Notes: a model not told the origin generated them from the sequence alone. Shown: positions 23,938-33,113, counted from the stretch's first letter. The stretch is DNA of 40,820 nt from Sulfuricurvum sp. (GCA_028718525.1 JAQULP010000017.1:1-40820), one strand, 5' to 3'. A program made the numbers and translations.

Positions 23938-24856
23938 ATGTTACGATCCCTCTTGAAGCTGAAATCAACTTTGGCAAAGGCGGCAGGTTCTGAGAGAGCT
24001 GTGGCTTTGCCTTATGGCGGGGAACTGTGTTGACGTTCATCATTTTAAACTTGATCAAATTTTCATTTGCGGATACGATCGGCTTGGATTTGACCATCCA
24101 GATGTGACCGCGGTAGAGGTTGTCCGCATTATGGCTATGATCATTGTTCAATTCCTGAGACCGGTAATAGAGGCTGAGAAATCGGCTGATATCCTGCGGT
24201 GACATGTTTAAGATAATGTCATCTGCAACTACTTTACTCGTCGCCTGCGTTTTTTCATCAACCGTGACCGAAACCATCTCATTGATTTTTTTCCCCTCTT
24301 TCATAAAACCTCCGACCAGTACGTGCACTCCGATATAACGGGTTGCAAACTGATGTTTCTCTTCGCCATATTCGGAAATACCGACAATATCAATGTATTC
24401 GTCTTTTCTCAACGTGGTGTCAAGATTTTTAAACACATTCAACGGCAAACTGATCGCATCGTGCTGCATCACATTGCCCGATACGGATGTATCCATCGCC
24501 GAGACGTTTTCTTCCGCGGTCGGCTCTTGCTGTGCCTGAAACTGCAATGTCAGTTTTTCAGGACGGATCAAATCGTTCTTGGTGATGCCGACACGTGCAT
24601 AATGATCGACAATATCGGCTATCGAAAGGGGCTCTTGCCCAATGTAATCACGGGGAAGCGATCGGAGTTCAACATCGCTTTGAGTGATTTTTTGCCCTAG
24701 ACGAATCTCTTTTGCCGCCACATAAGCGGCAACGTTATTTTCCGACGAGGGAGTTGCATCCTCATTTTTAACATACATCATCACCATCACAATGATCGCA
24801 AAGATGGCGAGGGATAAAAGCCCTATACTCAAAACGACCGTTCTTTTATTGTTCAT
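23927..24856 (-). CDS. cpaB: CpaB/RcpC pilus assembly protein
   Basis: Tad periplasmic assembly factor of 309 aa that works with the secretin. A single N-terminal helix (about 7-27, LSIGLLSLAIFAIIVMVMMYV) is followed by an SAF domain (VAAYVAAKEIRLGQKITQSDVELRSLPRDYI, about 43-75) with the paired GITKNDLIRPEKL segment, and then the RcpC region with DAISLPLNVFKNLDTTLRKDEYIDIVG. It is read after tadC with a 13-base gap and overlaps the TadE-like gene. CpaB is believed to bind peptidoglycan or stabilise the secretin. Confidence 0.85.
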   Translation of the reverse strand: MNNKRTVVLSIGLLSLAIFAIIVMVMMYVKNEDATPSSENNVAAYVAAKEIRLGQKITQSDVELRSLPRDYIGQEPLSIADIVDHYARVGITKNDLIRPEKLTLQFQAQQEPTAEENVSAMDTSVSGNVMQHDAISLPLNVFKNLDTTLRKDEYIDIVGISEYGEEKHQFATRYIGVHVLVGGFMKEGKKINEMVSVTVDEKTQATSKVVADDIILNMSPQDISRFLSLYYRSQELNNDHSHNADNLYRGHIWMVKSKPIVSANENLIKFKMMNVNTVPRHKAKPQLSQNLPPLPKLISASRGIVTYEQ

Positions 24857-24869
24857 ACACTTCCTTTAA

Positions 24870-25700
24870 TTAGAGTCCACTTATTAACGAATTCGCAGCG
24901 ATTGGAAAAGCAATCATCGCGATCATCGCCGGCAAGATGAAGATAAACATGATCAGCGTCAGGTTGATGTTCATCATTGCCGCTTTTTTTTCAATTTCCA
25001 GCATCTCTTTTTCTTTTATTTCACGCGACTGGTTTTCAAAAACGGCTTTAACACCGATACCGGTCTCCTCAGAGAGGCGCATGAAATTCACGATCGTTGC
25101 AATGGCGTCCGATCCGGTCCTGCGGATCAGGTTGTCATAGGCAATCTCACTGCTGTAGGTGACATACTCGTTTTTAAACAGTTTCGATTCTTCGAGGAGA
25201 TCACGCCGTATCACACTTGCACCATCCCGGGTTACCTGATCGATTGCATTGTTCAATCCCCCTCCCCCTTCGAGAATAATGATCAGCAGATCGATGAAAA
25301 TCGAGAGGTCTTCTTCGATCCGTTTGATTCGGGCAGAAATCTGTTCTTCCAGATAGAGCGGCGCCGTTCCCACAGCCATTCCCAGCGCTGCCATCCCCAT
25401 CAGAATATTTATAAACAAGGACATATCCACCAGGAATATCAAGACGACCAAAGCAATTCCTCCGATGATTCCGGCCAAAACAACTTCCATCAGCTGTTTT
25501 TTGGTAATACCCGCCCGAGTAAGTTTCAACTGCAACGTTTTTTCAAACTTCGTCGTCTGATCTTCGAGGATGCTGGTGTCTTTAACCTCAAAAATTTCGC
25601 GCAGCCATCGTTCCCGCATATAAATTTCATACGCGTAATAGCCAAATGCGCCTATCGCGCTTAATAATGCAAAAAAAGCGAGTACCATCAATATCGTCAT
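24870..25700 (-). CDS. tadC: Tad inner-membrane platform protein TadC
   Basis: Inner-membrane platform protein of 276 aa from the GspF-related T2SSF family. Hydrophobic helices lie near 3-23, 82-130 and at the C terminus (LTLIMFIFILPAMIAMIAFPI). Between them the cytoplasmic T2SSF domain shows LSIFIDLLIIILEGGGGLNNAIDQV and the conserved SEETGIGVKAVFENQSREIKEKEMLEIE. It pairs with TadB to form the platform on which the TadA ATPase drives pilin polymerisation. Four bases overlap with tadB. Assignment as TadC rather than TadB follows order and size. Confidence 0.85.
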   Translation of the reverse strand: MTILMVLAFFALLSAIGAFGYYAYEIYMRERWLREIFEVKDTSILEDQTTKFEKTLQLKLTRAGITKKQLMEVVLAGIIGGIALVVLIFLVDMSLFINILMGMAALGMAVGTAPLYLEEQISARIKRIEEDLSIFIDLLIIILEGGGGLNNAIDQVTRDGASVIRRDLLEESKLFKNEYVTYSSEIAYDNLIRRTGSDAIATIVNFMRLSEETGIGVKAVFENQSREIKEKEMLEIEKKAAMMNINLTLIMFIFILPAMIAMIAFPIAANSLISGL

Positions 25701-26641
25701 ACTTCAATCCTTGTAATCCACCGATTTACCATCAATCCGGCAATCATCCACAAACCAATTCCCAGAAGCTGCCATCGTCCCCATTCGGAAGTGAAAAAGT
25801 AGACGCTCACTTTTCCGTTAAAATTCATATCAATCATAAAATACAAAAGGATATTGAGCAATGCGACCATGTAGGAACCGATATTCGCTTCGCGGGTCAC
25901 AACCCCCACTTTGTCCTGCATTTTTTTCCGGTAGCGCAATGTCTCTTCCACTTTTTCCAAGGTTGAAGAGAAATGACCTCCGCTTTCACGGCCAATTTTG
26001 ACGGCCAATGCAAAAATCCGCAATTCTTTTGAATCGACATAACGATTCATGTTTTCAAATGCATCAATCTCACCAATGCGGTTCTTCTCTTGTAAAAATC
26101 GCTCGAAAATCGCTCGAAAAAACGCTGAATGCGATGTCATCACCGATTTATTAAGAGCCTGTTCAAAACCGATACCGTTACGCATCATTTTAACCAATGC
26201 TGAAATAGCAATCGTGAAGGAACGGTTGAATTCGATTTTTCGTCGCATTATTTTTCCGTTCAAAAACATAATCAGGACACTGATTCCGACAGCCGTTCCG
26301 AGGATGAATCCGAACCAATGTTTTAAAAACAGAGCGAAACCTGCCCCAAATAGAAGTGAAAGCACCAACGCAATACCATACAATTGCCAGAGCTGAATAT
26401 TCAAGCCGGCCAATCTTAGCCATTTACGCATTTTCCGTTCTAAAACATTACCTCGAAGATATTCGGCTGTCCTGTCCAAATAATCATCGTCATTTTTATG
26501 CGATCCGGCAACAATATTTTTGAGCCGTACCAAACGGAGATAATGGTGCAGTTCTAAAGCGAACCAGTAGATGGTTGTTGCCGCCAATATGGACAAAAAC
26601 GCTAAAATGAGATAATTCATCATCGCTGTAAATTCGGCCAT
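25697..26641 (-). CDS. tadB: Tad inner-membrane platform protein TadB
   Basis: T2SSF-family membrane protein of 314 aa, partner of TadC. One N-terminal helix (about 7-27), a cytoplasmic stretch, paired helices near 85-130 and two helices near the C terminus frame the T2SSF domain (FTIAISALVKMMRNGIGFE, then ALAVKIGRESGGHFSSTLEKVEETLR). It overlaps tadA by 22 bases at its start and tadC by 4 at its end, so the stoichiometry is probably kept by translational coupling. Confidence 0.87.
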   Translation of the reverse strand: MAEFTAMMNYLILAFLSILAATTIYWFALELHHYLRLVRLKNIVAGSHKNDDDYLDRTAEYLRGNVLERKMRKWLRLAGLNIQLWQLYGIALVLSLLFGAGFALFLKHWFGFILGTAVGISVLIMFLNGKIMRRKIEFNRSFTIAISALVKMMRNGIGFEQALNKSVMTSHSAFFRAIFERFLQEKNRIGEIDAFENMNRYVDSKELRIFALAVKIGRESGGHFSSTLEKVEETLRYRKKMQDKVGVVTREANIGSYMVALLNILLYFMIDMNFNGKVSVYFFTSEWGRWQLLGIGLWMIAGLMVNRWITRIEV

Positions 26642-28194
26642 CGTTCAAGAATGCTTTTGCCGTCTTGAAAACTGTTTTTGATAATTTCGCTCATGTAGTG
26701 TTCTTCCCATCCGCACATACGGGTCGGATGAAACTTTTTGAGCTCGCTAAGCAGCATATCTTTGGTCACGGTAAAATCGGGATCAAAAATCCTTTTTTCC
26801 ATTTCGATCCCATTGAGCGCCATCTTGTTTATCGAACGGACCGGGGAACTCACTGCGTTAAAAACACCGCTCGAATCCGAAACGCTTCCTGCCGGTGCGT
26901 TTCGTTTAAACTCGAAAATATCAAGCATCGAAACAATCCCGTTCTCTTCCATCCGTTTTTCCGGTTCGGATATTTTGACAATACGGCGACGCCCATCCGG
27001 AAACCGGACCAGCTGTATCACCAAATCGACGGCACTGATGATCTGGGAACGGACAAAGGTCATATTGGCACTCGGACGCGCTTCCAAAAACATATTTTCA
27101 ATACGGATGATCGCCTCTTTCGTATCATCGGCATGAACGGTCGTCATCGATCCCGGGTGGCCGGTATTCATCGCATTGAGCATCGTGACGATTTCCGGTC
27201 CGCGGCACTCTCCGACGATAATACGGCGAGGGCTTGAACGCAGAGCCGTACGCAACAGCTGCTCAATCGTAATGGCTCCTACCCCTTCTTCGTTCTCCAT
27301 ACGCGCTTCAAAAGAGCGGATACTGTGGCACGGCATCTGCGGCTTCATCTCTTTGGTATCTTCGATCGTGAGAAGCTGATCCCCTTCGTCGATAAAACGG
27401 GTGATGGCATTTAGAAAGGTCGTCTTCCCACTGGAGGTTCCTCCCGATACAACGATGTTCAATTTTCCCTGTACCGATTTTAGGAGAAAATAGGCCATTT
27501 TGAAATCCATTTGGACTCCATCCAGCATCGATTCAAACAGCAAAGGAATTTCTCGGAATTTACGGATTGTAACGTACGACCCCGGTTTTCCTTCGCGGTC
27601 CAGATTTGCCGCTACCGGGGGAATCTGCACTTCGATACGGGAACCATCATTGAGCTTTGCCGAAGCAATGGGATGCCCTTCATCGATTTTACGGTTCGAT
27701 TCGCTCAGCATCCGGTTGATGATGCGGCGCAACTCTATTTCGGATCGGAACCGAAACGGGGTGACAATGGTTTGTCCTCCGTAAATCACATCGATGTAAT
27801 CCTTTGTATTGATGATGATATCGTTCAAATCATGCCCGGCGTTTCGGATGATGGCAGAGATAGGACCGTAATACAGAAGATTATCGACGATCAATTCAAT
27901 AATTTCGTTTTTCAGATTGGCTTTGGGGAGTGAATATCCGGAGATATGCTTGGCAATGACCTCGCGTATCATTTTTTCGGTGAGTTGCACTTTTGGATTG
28001 AGCTTTTCAACAAACGAATCGTAGATTTGATAGGCCAGATTGAGATAATCACTGTTTTGATAGAGCAACGGAAAACAAAAAACCTGGCATCCTCTCAGAT
28101 CTTCGTCCTCTTCAACCGTTACATCTTTCGAATATTCAACCACCGTAGGAGCAATGGTTGCCGTTCGTCGAAGCATTTTTTCTTTTAGAGCCAT
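26620..28194 (-). CDS. tadA: Tad pilus assembly ATPase TadA/CpaF
   Basis: Secretion ATPase that powers pilus extension (and retraction in some Tad systems) from the cytoplasmic face; 524 aa. N-terminal region to about 130, then the CpaF/GspE core: the DLNDIIINTKDYIDVIYGGQ segment, an RIEVQIPP strand, Walker A SGGTSSGKTTFLN with K257, an Asp box near LTIEDTKE, Walker B-like SPRRIIVGECRG and the His box TGHPGSMTTVHAD. A further C-terminal extension of about 130 residues includes HPTRMCGWEEHYMSE. It overlaps tadZ by 10 bases and tadB by 22. Confidence 0.93.
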   Translation of the reverse strand: MALKEKMLRRTATIAPTVVEYSKDVTVEEDEDLRGCQVFCFPLLYQNSDYLNLAYQIYDSFVEKLNPKVQLTEKMIREVIAKHISGYSLPKANLKNEIIELIVDNLLYYGPISAIIRNAGHDLNDIIINTKDYIDVIYGGQTIVTPFRFRSEIELRRIINRMLSESNRKIDEGHPIASAKLNDGSRIEVQIPPVAANLDREGKPGSYVTIRKFREIPLLFESMLDGVQMDFKMAYFLLKSVQGKLNIVVSGGTSSGKTTFLNAITRFIDEGDQLLTIEDTKEMKPQMPCHSIRSFEARMENEEGVGAITIEQLLRTALRSSPRRIIVGECRGPEIVTMLNAMNTGHPGSMTTVHADDTKEAIIRIENMFLEARPSANMTFVRSQIISAVDLVIQLVRFPDGRRRIVKISEPEKRMEENGIVSMLDIFEFKRNAPAGSVSDSSGVFNAVSSPVRSINKMALNGIEMEKRIFDPDFTVTKDMLLSELKKFHPTRMCGWEEHYMSEIIKNSFQDGKSILERWPNLQR

Positions 28195-29381
28195 TGTTTC
28201 ACCTTAGCCCAGATCGGATTGACCGCTTTTTTGGTCGGAGTGAACTGTTCCATCGACATCGAGAAAAAGTAACGTTCGATCATCTGATCAAGACGTTTGA
28301 CAAATATGCTGTCGGGAAACTCTTCACACACTAGCATCGCTTCATTCCAGCAGCTGCGCAGATGACGCGCATCATTGGGAAGGCTGAAATCCACTTCGAA
28401 TTTATGCGGAGAGTTTTTGGAGAGGATCACCGTCGCTTCTTCTTTCGTCACGGTTCCAAAAGAGTCTTCGCGGTTGACGACGATATGAGTTTTGTTATAC
28501 CAGCCGCTTTTATCGATGATATCGATGTAGGTTTTCAGAATTGACATCGCCGGAATGCTGAGCTCCGTCACGACAAAAATCTGATCGGCAATTTCCTGAA
28601 TATCGATTTCGAGTTCGACATCTTCAAACATTCCGACATCAATCAAGATCAGATCGAAAAACTGCTTTGCAAAATTGATAAACGCGAGAAAACGCTGGAT
28701 ATTTTCCGGTTTTTCAAGGGTATCGCGGTCGGTATGGCGTTGTATGCCCGGGATAAAAAAGAGGTTTTTATCGTATTTCATCAATCCGTTCGTAAACAGA
28801 TCTTCCAGATCCAAACGGGCCAAAGTCGCAATGTCGATAATGCTTTTTTGAGGCTGGAACGCATCGAAAAAGAGGTTAGATATCGATTTAGTATAAGCAA
28901 AATCGAGGAAAAGGACATTTTTTTCCGGATGTTTGGCCGCGATCATCGCGGCGAGATTCATCGTAATCGTCGTCGTCCCGATACCGCCGCTGATTCCCGT
29001 GAAGACGGCAATATTACTTTTTCCTCGACGTTCTTTTATGACGATCTGGGAGTGGGCGACCATCTGTTTGATCGCTTCGGGATTGACTTCGATACGGCTG
29101 ATGTATTTATCGACCCCCATTTTTCCCGCGCGAAGGGACAAATGGACGTCTTCAGGGCCAATCACAATGATGTAGAGATTGTTGCTGAAATTGATATGAT
29201 TGATGGCTTCCAGATCCGTCATCGATTCGACACGGTAAATCAAAACAATGTCGCGGTTGCGATGGGAGGCATAAAAATTGATAAATTCGTCCACTCCATC
29301 CATGTTCACGACATCATCAAAATATTCGCGCAAACGGTCAAAACACTCTTTTTCTATTCTCGATACGTATGCAATAATCAT
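28185..29381 (-). CDS. tadZ: TadZ/CpaE pilus localisation ATPase
   Basis: MinD/ParA-superfamily protein of 398 aa that positions the Tad machine at a pole. The N-terminal third (1-115) is a receiver-like domain, and the C-terminal part is the atypical ATPase. The P loop reads GISGGIGTTTITMN (129-142). The deviant-Walker signature lysine (KGGxGKT form) is missing, being replaced by Ser and Thr, as in many TadZ proteins. The switch-like DFAYTKSISNLFFD and LILIDVGMFEDVEL segments follow. It begins ten bases after the unassigned secreted-protein gene and overlaps tadA. Confidence 0.85.
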   Translation of the reverse strand: MIIAYVSRIEKECFDRLREYFDDVVNMDGVDEFINFYASHRNRDIVLIYRVESMTDLEAINHINFSNNLYIIVIGPEDVHLSLRAGKMGVDKYISRIEVNPEAIKQMVAHSQIVIKERRGKSNIAVFTGISGGIGTTTITMNLAAMIAAKHPEKNVLFLDFAYTKSISNLFFDAFQPQKSIIDIATLARLDLEDLFTNGLMKYDKNLFFIPGIQRHTDRDTLEKPENIQRFLAFINFAKQFFDLILIDVGMFEDVELEIDIQEIADQIFVVTELSIPAMSILKTYIDIIDKSGWYNKTHIVVNREDSFGTVTKEEATVILSKNSPHKFEVDFSLPNDARHLRSCWNEAMLVCEEFPDSIFVKRLDQMIERYFFSMSMEQFTPTKKAVNPIWAKVKQWL

Positions 29382-29390
29382 TCTTTTTCC

Positions 29391-31073
29391 CTAGTGTGTG
29401 ACGTTAATCAGTTTGAATTCTGTGGTATTGAACGGATTTTCAGGCGTGAGGGTCACTTTTTTGAGGTCCAAGATCAAGCCCCGTCCCAAACCTGTTCCGG
29501 CTGAAGAATAATTCGTAATTGTATATACAGTAGTCGTACTGGTTCCAAAACCTGTAGTGGAATCTGTTTCAGACGTCTTATTTGCTGTATTCATTTCATT
29601 ACACCATCCCATCCATTCCTTATGAGTATCCAGTTTGGTATCTGTAAACCAAGAAAAGAAACTAAAACTTCCGCTAATATCTCTTTGTATGAGCGTTTTC
29701 GAAGTATTGCTTTCCTGTGATTTATAGTAGGTTTCCGTCGTAATGACTGAAGTCGTAGTCGTGGTAGATGGCCATCCGCTAGTCGTCGTAATCTTATTTC
29801 TCTCTACAGTACATGTTCCATCACCGGCTTTTGATCCATTCGTTGAATGAATGCCCATCAGTTTAAATGTATCAAAACGGTCGACCGTCGATCCCCCATC
29901 CTTTGTTACCGCCAATGTCATGGTCATCGCTTCAGCATCTGTAAACTGATAATTCGTTTCTGAATAAACAGGAGTGGTCGACGTTGCTGTAGTCGTACCA
30001 AACATCATGCTCATCATTTTAGACATCCAGATAAACATACCTGCAAAAAGTGACGTAGGCGCAGATGTTGCAGTCGTCTGAACTTTTGTCGGAGCTATTT
30101 TTCCCATAAGGGCGAGTAATGCATTCTCCGTATCAATGGTAATGAGATCATATTTTACGGCGCTTCCGGATGTATTTTTATTCAGCAACGTTGTATTAAA
30201 AAACATTGATGTAAATCCTGTCATCATACGGCACATCATGGTCATCGGCCAAAACGCTGACTGACAACTCGCCACATTAGCTTCTTTGTCTTTTTGCTTA
30301 TAATGAAGAAGTGAAACAGGTGTGTATAACAAGCCAGGATGGAGATTCGTCCCCTTCGGCATTAAATATTTCTGCTGTACACCCGCAATAATATTCGCTC
30401 TGTATCGTTGCCGTTCATCATCGGCAGAGGTGACATTATCAATCTTCACCACAGGACTATTGAGATAATCAGAGCTATTCGTAGCTGTAAAACCGAAGAA
30501 CGAAAAGAAAACTTTGAAAATGTCTCCAAAAAAACTGAAAAACGATTTTTTTGCACTTAAGGCAACATCATTTTTATAATAATTGGCATCCCGCTGGATA
30601 TCAAGCGGATAAAACATCTTGTCAGCCGACGTATCGGTATACAATCCAGTAATGGCGGTCGGATCTTTATAAACCGGCTGAAAAATCAAACTGATACTGG
30701 CCCCATCAGAAAGCCCAGCTACCGATGTATCATTCACCAAAAACGGTTTTTGCCCCGAACATCCTTCCGCAGCAAGTTCCCCTTTACCGGCGATCGAACA
30801 GGCCGAGGATGCCGCAACACTGAGCTGCGCCGTTGCGGAAGTACTGATGGTCTGAAATTCTTGATTTTTCTTCGCAGGATCAAAAAAACGGTTCCAAAAA
30901 GTGTCGACTTGATAATTATTCGTTGCAATCGTCACATTTTGCTCATACAGATGCCTGCCATGAACATCCGTTTTCCCCAAGGATACTGGCGTTATAAAGG
31001 TGGTAACGGTCGTCGCCGTTTGAGCGTACATTATTTGTACAAGCAGCAGTGAACCTATCAAAATACGCTTCAT
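29391..31073 (-). CDS. Unassigned secreted Thr/Met/Phe-rich protein of Tad locus
   Basis: Protein of 560 aa that I cannot place in a family. It has a signal peptide (MKRILIGSLLLVQIMYAQT, cleavage likely after MYA) and a Thr/Ser-rich chain. Three amphipathic or hydrophobic patches stand out: a Phe patch (178-195, FFSFFGDIFKVFFSFFGF), a Met patch (277-292, PMTMMCRMMTGFTSMFF) and a second Met patch (343-358). A further SFSFFSWF segment lies near 475. Cysteines are few: C92, C105, C270, C281, one in the TCTVERN segment and one in the MGWCNEM segment. It sits inside the operon, its start overlapping the pseudopilin-like gene by 4 bases and its end 10 bases before tadZ, so it is probably exported and tied to pilus function, perhaps as an adhesin, tip or surface component. 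No TadG-like or VWA motif is visible. Confidence 0.7.
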   Translation of the reverse strand: MKRILIGSLLLVQIMYAQTATTVTTFITPVSLGKTDVHGRHLYEQNVTIATNNYQVDTFWNRFFDPAKKNQEFQTISTSATAQLSVAASSACSIAGKGELAAEGCSGQKPFLVNDTSVAGLSDGASISLIFQPVYKDPTAITGLYTDTSADKMFYPLDIQRDANYYKNDVALSAKKSFFSFFGDIFKVFFSFFGFTATNSSDYLNSPVVKIDNVTSADDERQRYRANIIAGVQQKYLMPKGTNLHPGLLYTPVSLLHYKQKDKEANVASCQSAFWPMTMMCRMMTGFTSMFFNTTLLNKNTSGSAVKYDLITIDTENALLALMGKIAPTKVQTTATSAPTSLFAGMFIWMSKMMSMMFGTTTATSTTPVYSETNYQFTDAEAMTMTLAVTKDGGSTVDRFDTFKLMGIHSTNGSKAGDGTCTVERNKITTTSGWPSTTTTTSVITTETYYKSQESNTSKTLIQRDISGSFSFFSWFTDTKLDTHKEWMGWCNEMNTANKTSETDSTTGFGTSTTTVYTITNYSSAGTGLGRGLILDLKKVTLTPENPFNTTEFKLINVTH

Positions 31074-31378
31074 GGTGTCCCCTTAGGATCGATCTGATTG
31101 TTTTGCATCATGATTTTTACATACTGATCCGCATCAAGATCTGCCGCTGCTTTTGCATTGATGTCTGAGATATTCGGATTTGATCGTCTAAGATCTTGTT
31201 CCGTTGCCAAATGGCGTTGCATCGCGGCAATCATAAGCTCTTCTTGCAGGTGCTGGACATGCTCCACTTTATTAATTTGCATCAACGAATCGTTCTCTCC
31301 GCCCATAAACCAGATAAACCAAAAAAAGAGCATCAAAGCAAGAATCAAGGGAACAATTGCGACGGAACCTCTACGCAT
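31070..31378 (-). CDS. Small pseudopilin-like Tad locus protein
   Basis: Short protein with one hydrophobic helix and a polar, helical C-terminal half. From the ATG at 31378, supported by GGAG nine bases upstream, it has 102 residues and starts MRRGSVAIVPLILALMLFFW. This is a minimal basic leader ending in glycine followed at once by the helix, the shape of a prepilin-peptidase substrate. A start at 31408 would add ten residues but overlap the peptidase gene by 38 bases. It lies directly after the peptidase gene and overlaps the large secreted-protein gene by 4 bases. It could be a TadE/TadF-type minor pilin; it has no Glu at position 5. Confidence 0.6.
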   Translation of the reverse strand: MRRGSVAIVPLILALMLFFWFIWFMGGENDSLMQINKVEHVQHLQEELMIAAMQRHLATEQDLRRSNPNISDINAKAAADLDADQYVKIMMQNNQIDPKGTP

Positions 31379-31772
31379 GAACTGCTCCATAGACTGCCAA
31401 CGATGCAATGCTCATTGCAGGGGCAAATCCAAATTCGCGTTTTCGCAATAAACCCATAATGATCAAATGGATAATACCTGCCGACGCGATGAAATAGCCT
31501 ACCGGTGCCAAGCCCAAAAATAATGCACAAAAAGCTCCAAAGCGCAAATCGCCCCCTCCAAAATTAAAATTCAAAAAAATTGGTATTAAAAATATTATTA
31601 GTATGATTAATACCGCAATAAGATCATTTGTTTCAAAAGAGCCTGTAATTACTTTGGTGATTCCAAGTATAAAGATCAATGGAATGATATATTTATCTGG
31701 TATGATGGAGTTTTTCCAATCTATCCAAGAGATAAAAGCTGCTCCTATTATAAATATAAGTAATGGTTCCAT
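31371..31772 (-). CDS. tadV: Prepilin peptidase TadV/CpaA
   Basis: Aspartic protease of the A24 family that cleaves Flp and TadE-type leaders in the inner membrane; 133 aa, the short form lacking the methyltransferase domain. The first active-site Asp lies in SWIDWKNSIIPDKY, the second in the GxGD-like FGGGDLRFG; about four to five membrane helices surround them. It is the first gene of the Tad operon, so the promoter is expected in the preceding 156 AT-rich bases. Eight bases overlap the pseudopilin-like gene when that gene is started at 31378. Confidence 0.9.
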   Translation of the reverse strand: MEPLLIFIIGAAFISWIDWKNSIIPDKYIIPLIFILGITKVITGSFETNDLIAVLIILIIFLIPIFLNFNFGGGDLRFGAFCALFLGLAPVGYFIASAGIIHLIIMGLLRKREFGFAPAMSIASLAVYGAVHA

Positions 31773-31928
31773 ATATTCTCTTGATAATAAAATGTGATAA
31801 TTTTTTGATTGGATTGTAGGGGAATAAAACTTTTATTTATATAAATTACAACGAAATTTGTTTATATTGAAACATATTGATGATTCATTGATGAAAGAAT
31901 ATTTTTTATTATATGCGAGAAAGAACGG

Positions 31929-33113
31929 TTATCGATTCCAAACTTTATGTATCCATTCGCCCATTTTTCCCTCATAGCCGCTGTTTTTAAACTCGACAAA
32001 TTTGAGCGGTTTGGAGAGGTACTTTTGGTCTACCCATCCCCCGAAATCGTGCGGATAGAGATACCCTTTATGCTGCTGGCGCAAGTGAACAGGGATATCC
32101 AGGATGACCCCGTTTTTGACGGCTTGCTGTGCGGCATTGATCGCATTATAGGCCGTATTGGATTTCGGCGACGCACACAGATAGATCACCGCTTGAGCCA
32201 AAATAATCCGTGCTTCGGGATAGCCGATCTGTTTGACGCTCATCATCGCCGAGGTCGTCAGCGTCAGCGCCTGAGGGTTGGCGTTTCCCACATCTTCGGA
32301 TGAGAGAATGACCAGACGGCGGGCAATAAATTCCGGCGGTTCTCCCCCTTCAATCAAGCGGGCGAGGTAATAGATCGCCGCATCGGGATCGCTCCCCCGG
32401 ATACTTTTGATCAGGGCGGAAGCGAGATCGTAATGGACCCCCGCTTCGGAACTCCCCAGACTCTGCGCGGCGGGTCGTAACGATTTGAGTAACCCGAGGG
32501 TAATCGGTTTCTCGAGGGCTACGGCCACTTCGAGAAGTTTGAGCATAGCACGCGCATCGCCGCCGGAACTGGCAATCAGATATTCGCGTGCCTCATTATC
32601 CATCTCCACCGCCGTTCGGACTAACAAATCTTCTAACGCTGAATAGGTAATCGAATGGAGTTCAAACAATAACGAGCGCGAACGCATCGCTGCCGTCAGG
32701 GAAAAATAGGGGTTTTCCGTCGATGCTCCGATGACTAACACACTGTTTTTTTCCATAACCGGTAATAACACCTCTTGCTGATTCTTTGCAAGGCGGTGTA
32801 CCTCATCGATAAAGATCAAAGGCTTCGTGAGCGAATTTTCATATTGATCGAAAATCTTGCGAAGCTGCTCGATTTTAAGGGATGTAGCATTAAATTCATA
32901 AAAAGGCAGCCCCATCACTTCGGCGATAATCCGGGCTAACGTCGTCTTCCCGCACCCGGGAGGGCCGTAAAAAAAAGAGTGGGTCAGATTTCCGTTTTCA
33001 CACAAAGCACGCAACGGTGCGTCGCTTGAGCACACGTGAGGTTGTCCGACAACGTCGTCAAACGTTTTCGGTCGCAGCAGATAGGTATAATCGGCCAATG
33101 TTTTAGCCTGCAA
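31929..33113 (-). CDS. rarA: RarA/MgsA replication-associated AAA+ ATPase
   Basis: Clamp-loader-like AAA+ ATPase acting at stalled replication forks; 394 aa, slightly shorter than E. coli RarA. Walker A GPPGCGKTTLA carries K56 and Walker B is FIDEVHRL. Sensor-1 GASTENPYFSL and the following GGDARAMLKLLE are present. The C-terminal tetramerisation part holds AIYYLARLIEGGEPPEFIARRLVI and ASEDVGNANP-like sequence, then HLR..YLYPHDFGGWV. It is last in the kdsD-rluB-yjbQ-rarA group and overlaps yjbQ by 11 bases. Confidence 0.95.
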   Translation of the reverse strand: MQAKTLADYTYLLRPKTFDDVVGQPHVCSSDAPLRALCENGNLTHSFFYGPPGCGKTTLARIIAEVMGLPFYEFNATSLKIEQLRKIFDQYENSLTKPLIFIDEVHRLAKNQQEVLLPVMEKNSVLVIGASTENPYFSLTAAMRSRSLLFELHSITYSALEDLLVRTAVEMDNEAREYLIASSGGDARAMLKLLEVAVALEKPITLGLLKSLRPAAQSLGSSEAGVHYDLASALIKSIRGSDPDAAIYYLARLIEGGEPPEFIARRLVILSSEDVGNANPQALTLTTSAMMSVKQIGYPEARIILAQAVIYLCASPKSNTAYNAINAAQQAVKNGVILDIPVHLRQQHKGYLYPHDFGGWVDQKYLSKPLKFVEFKNSGYEGKMGEWIHKVWNR

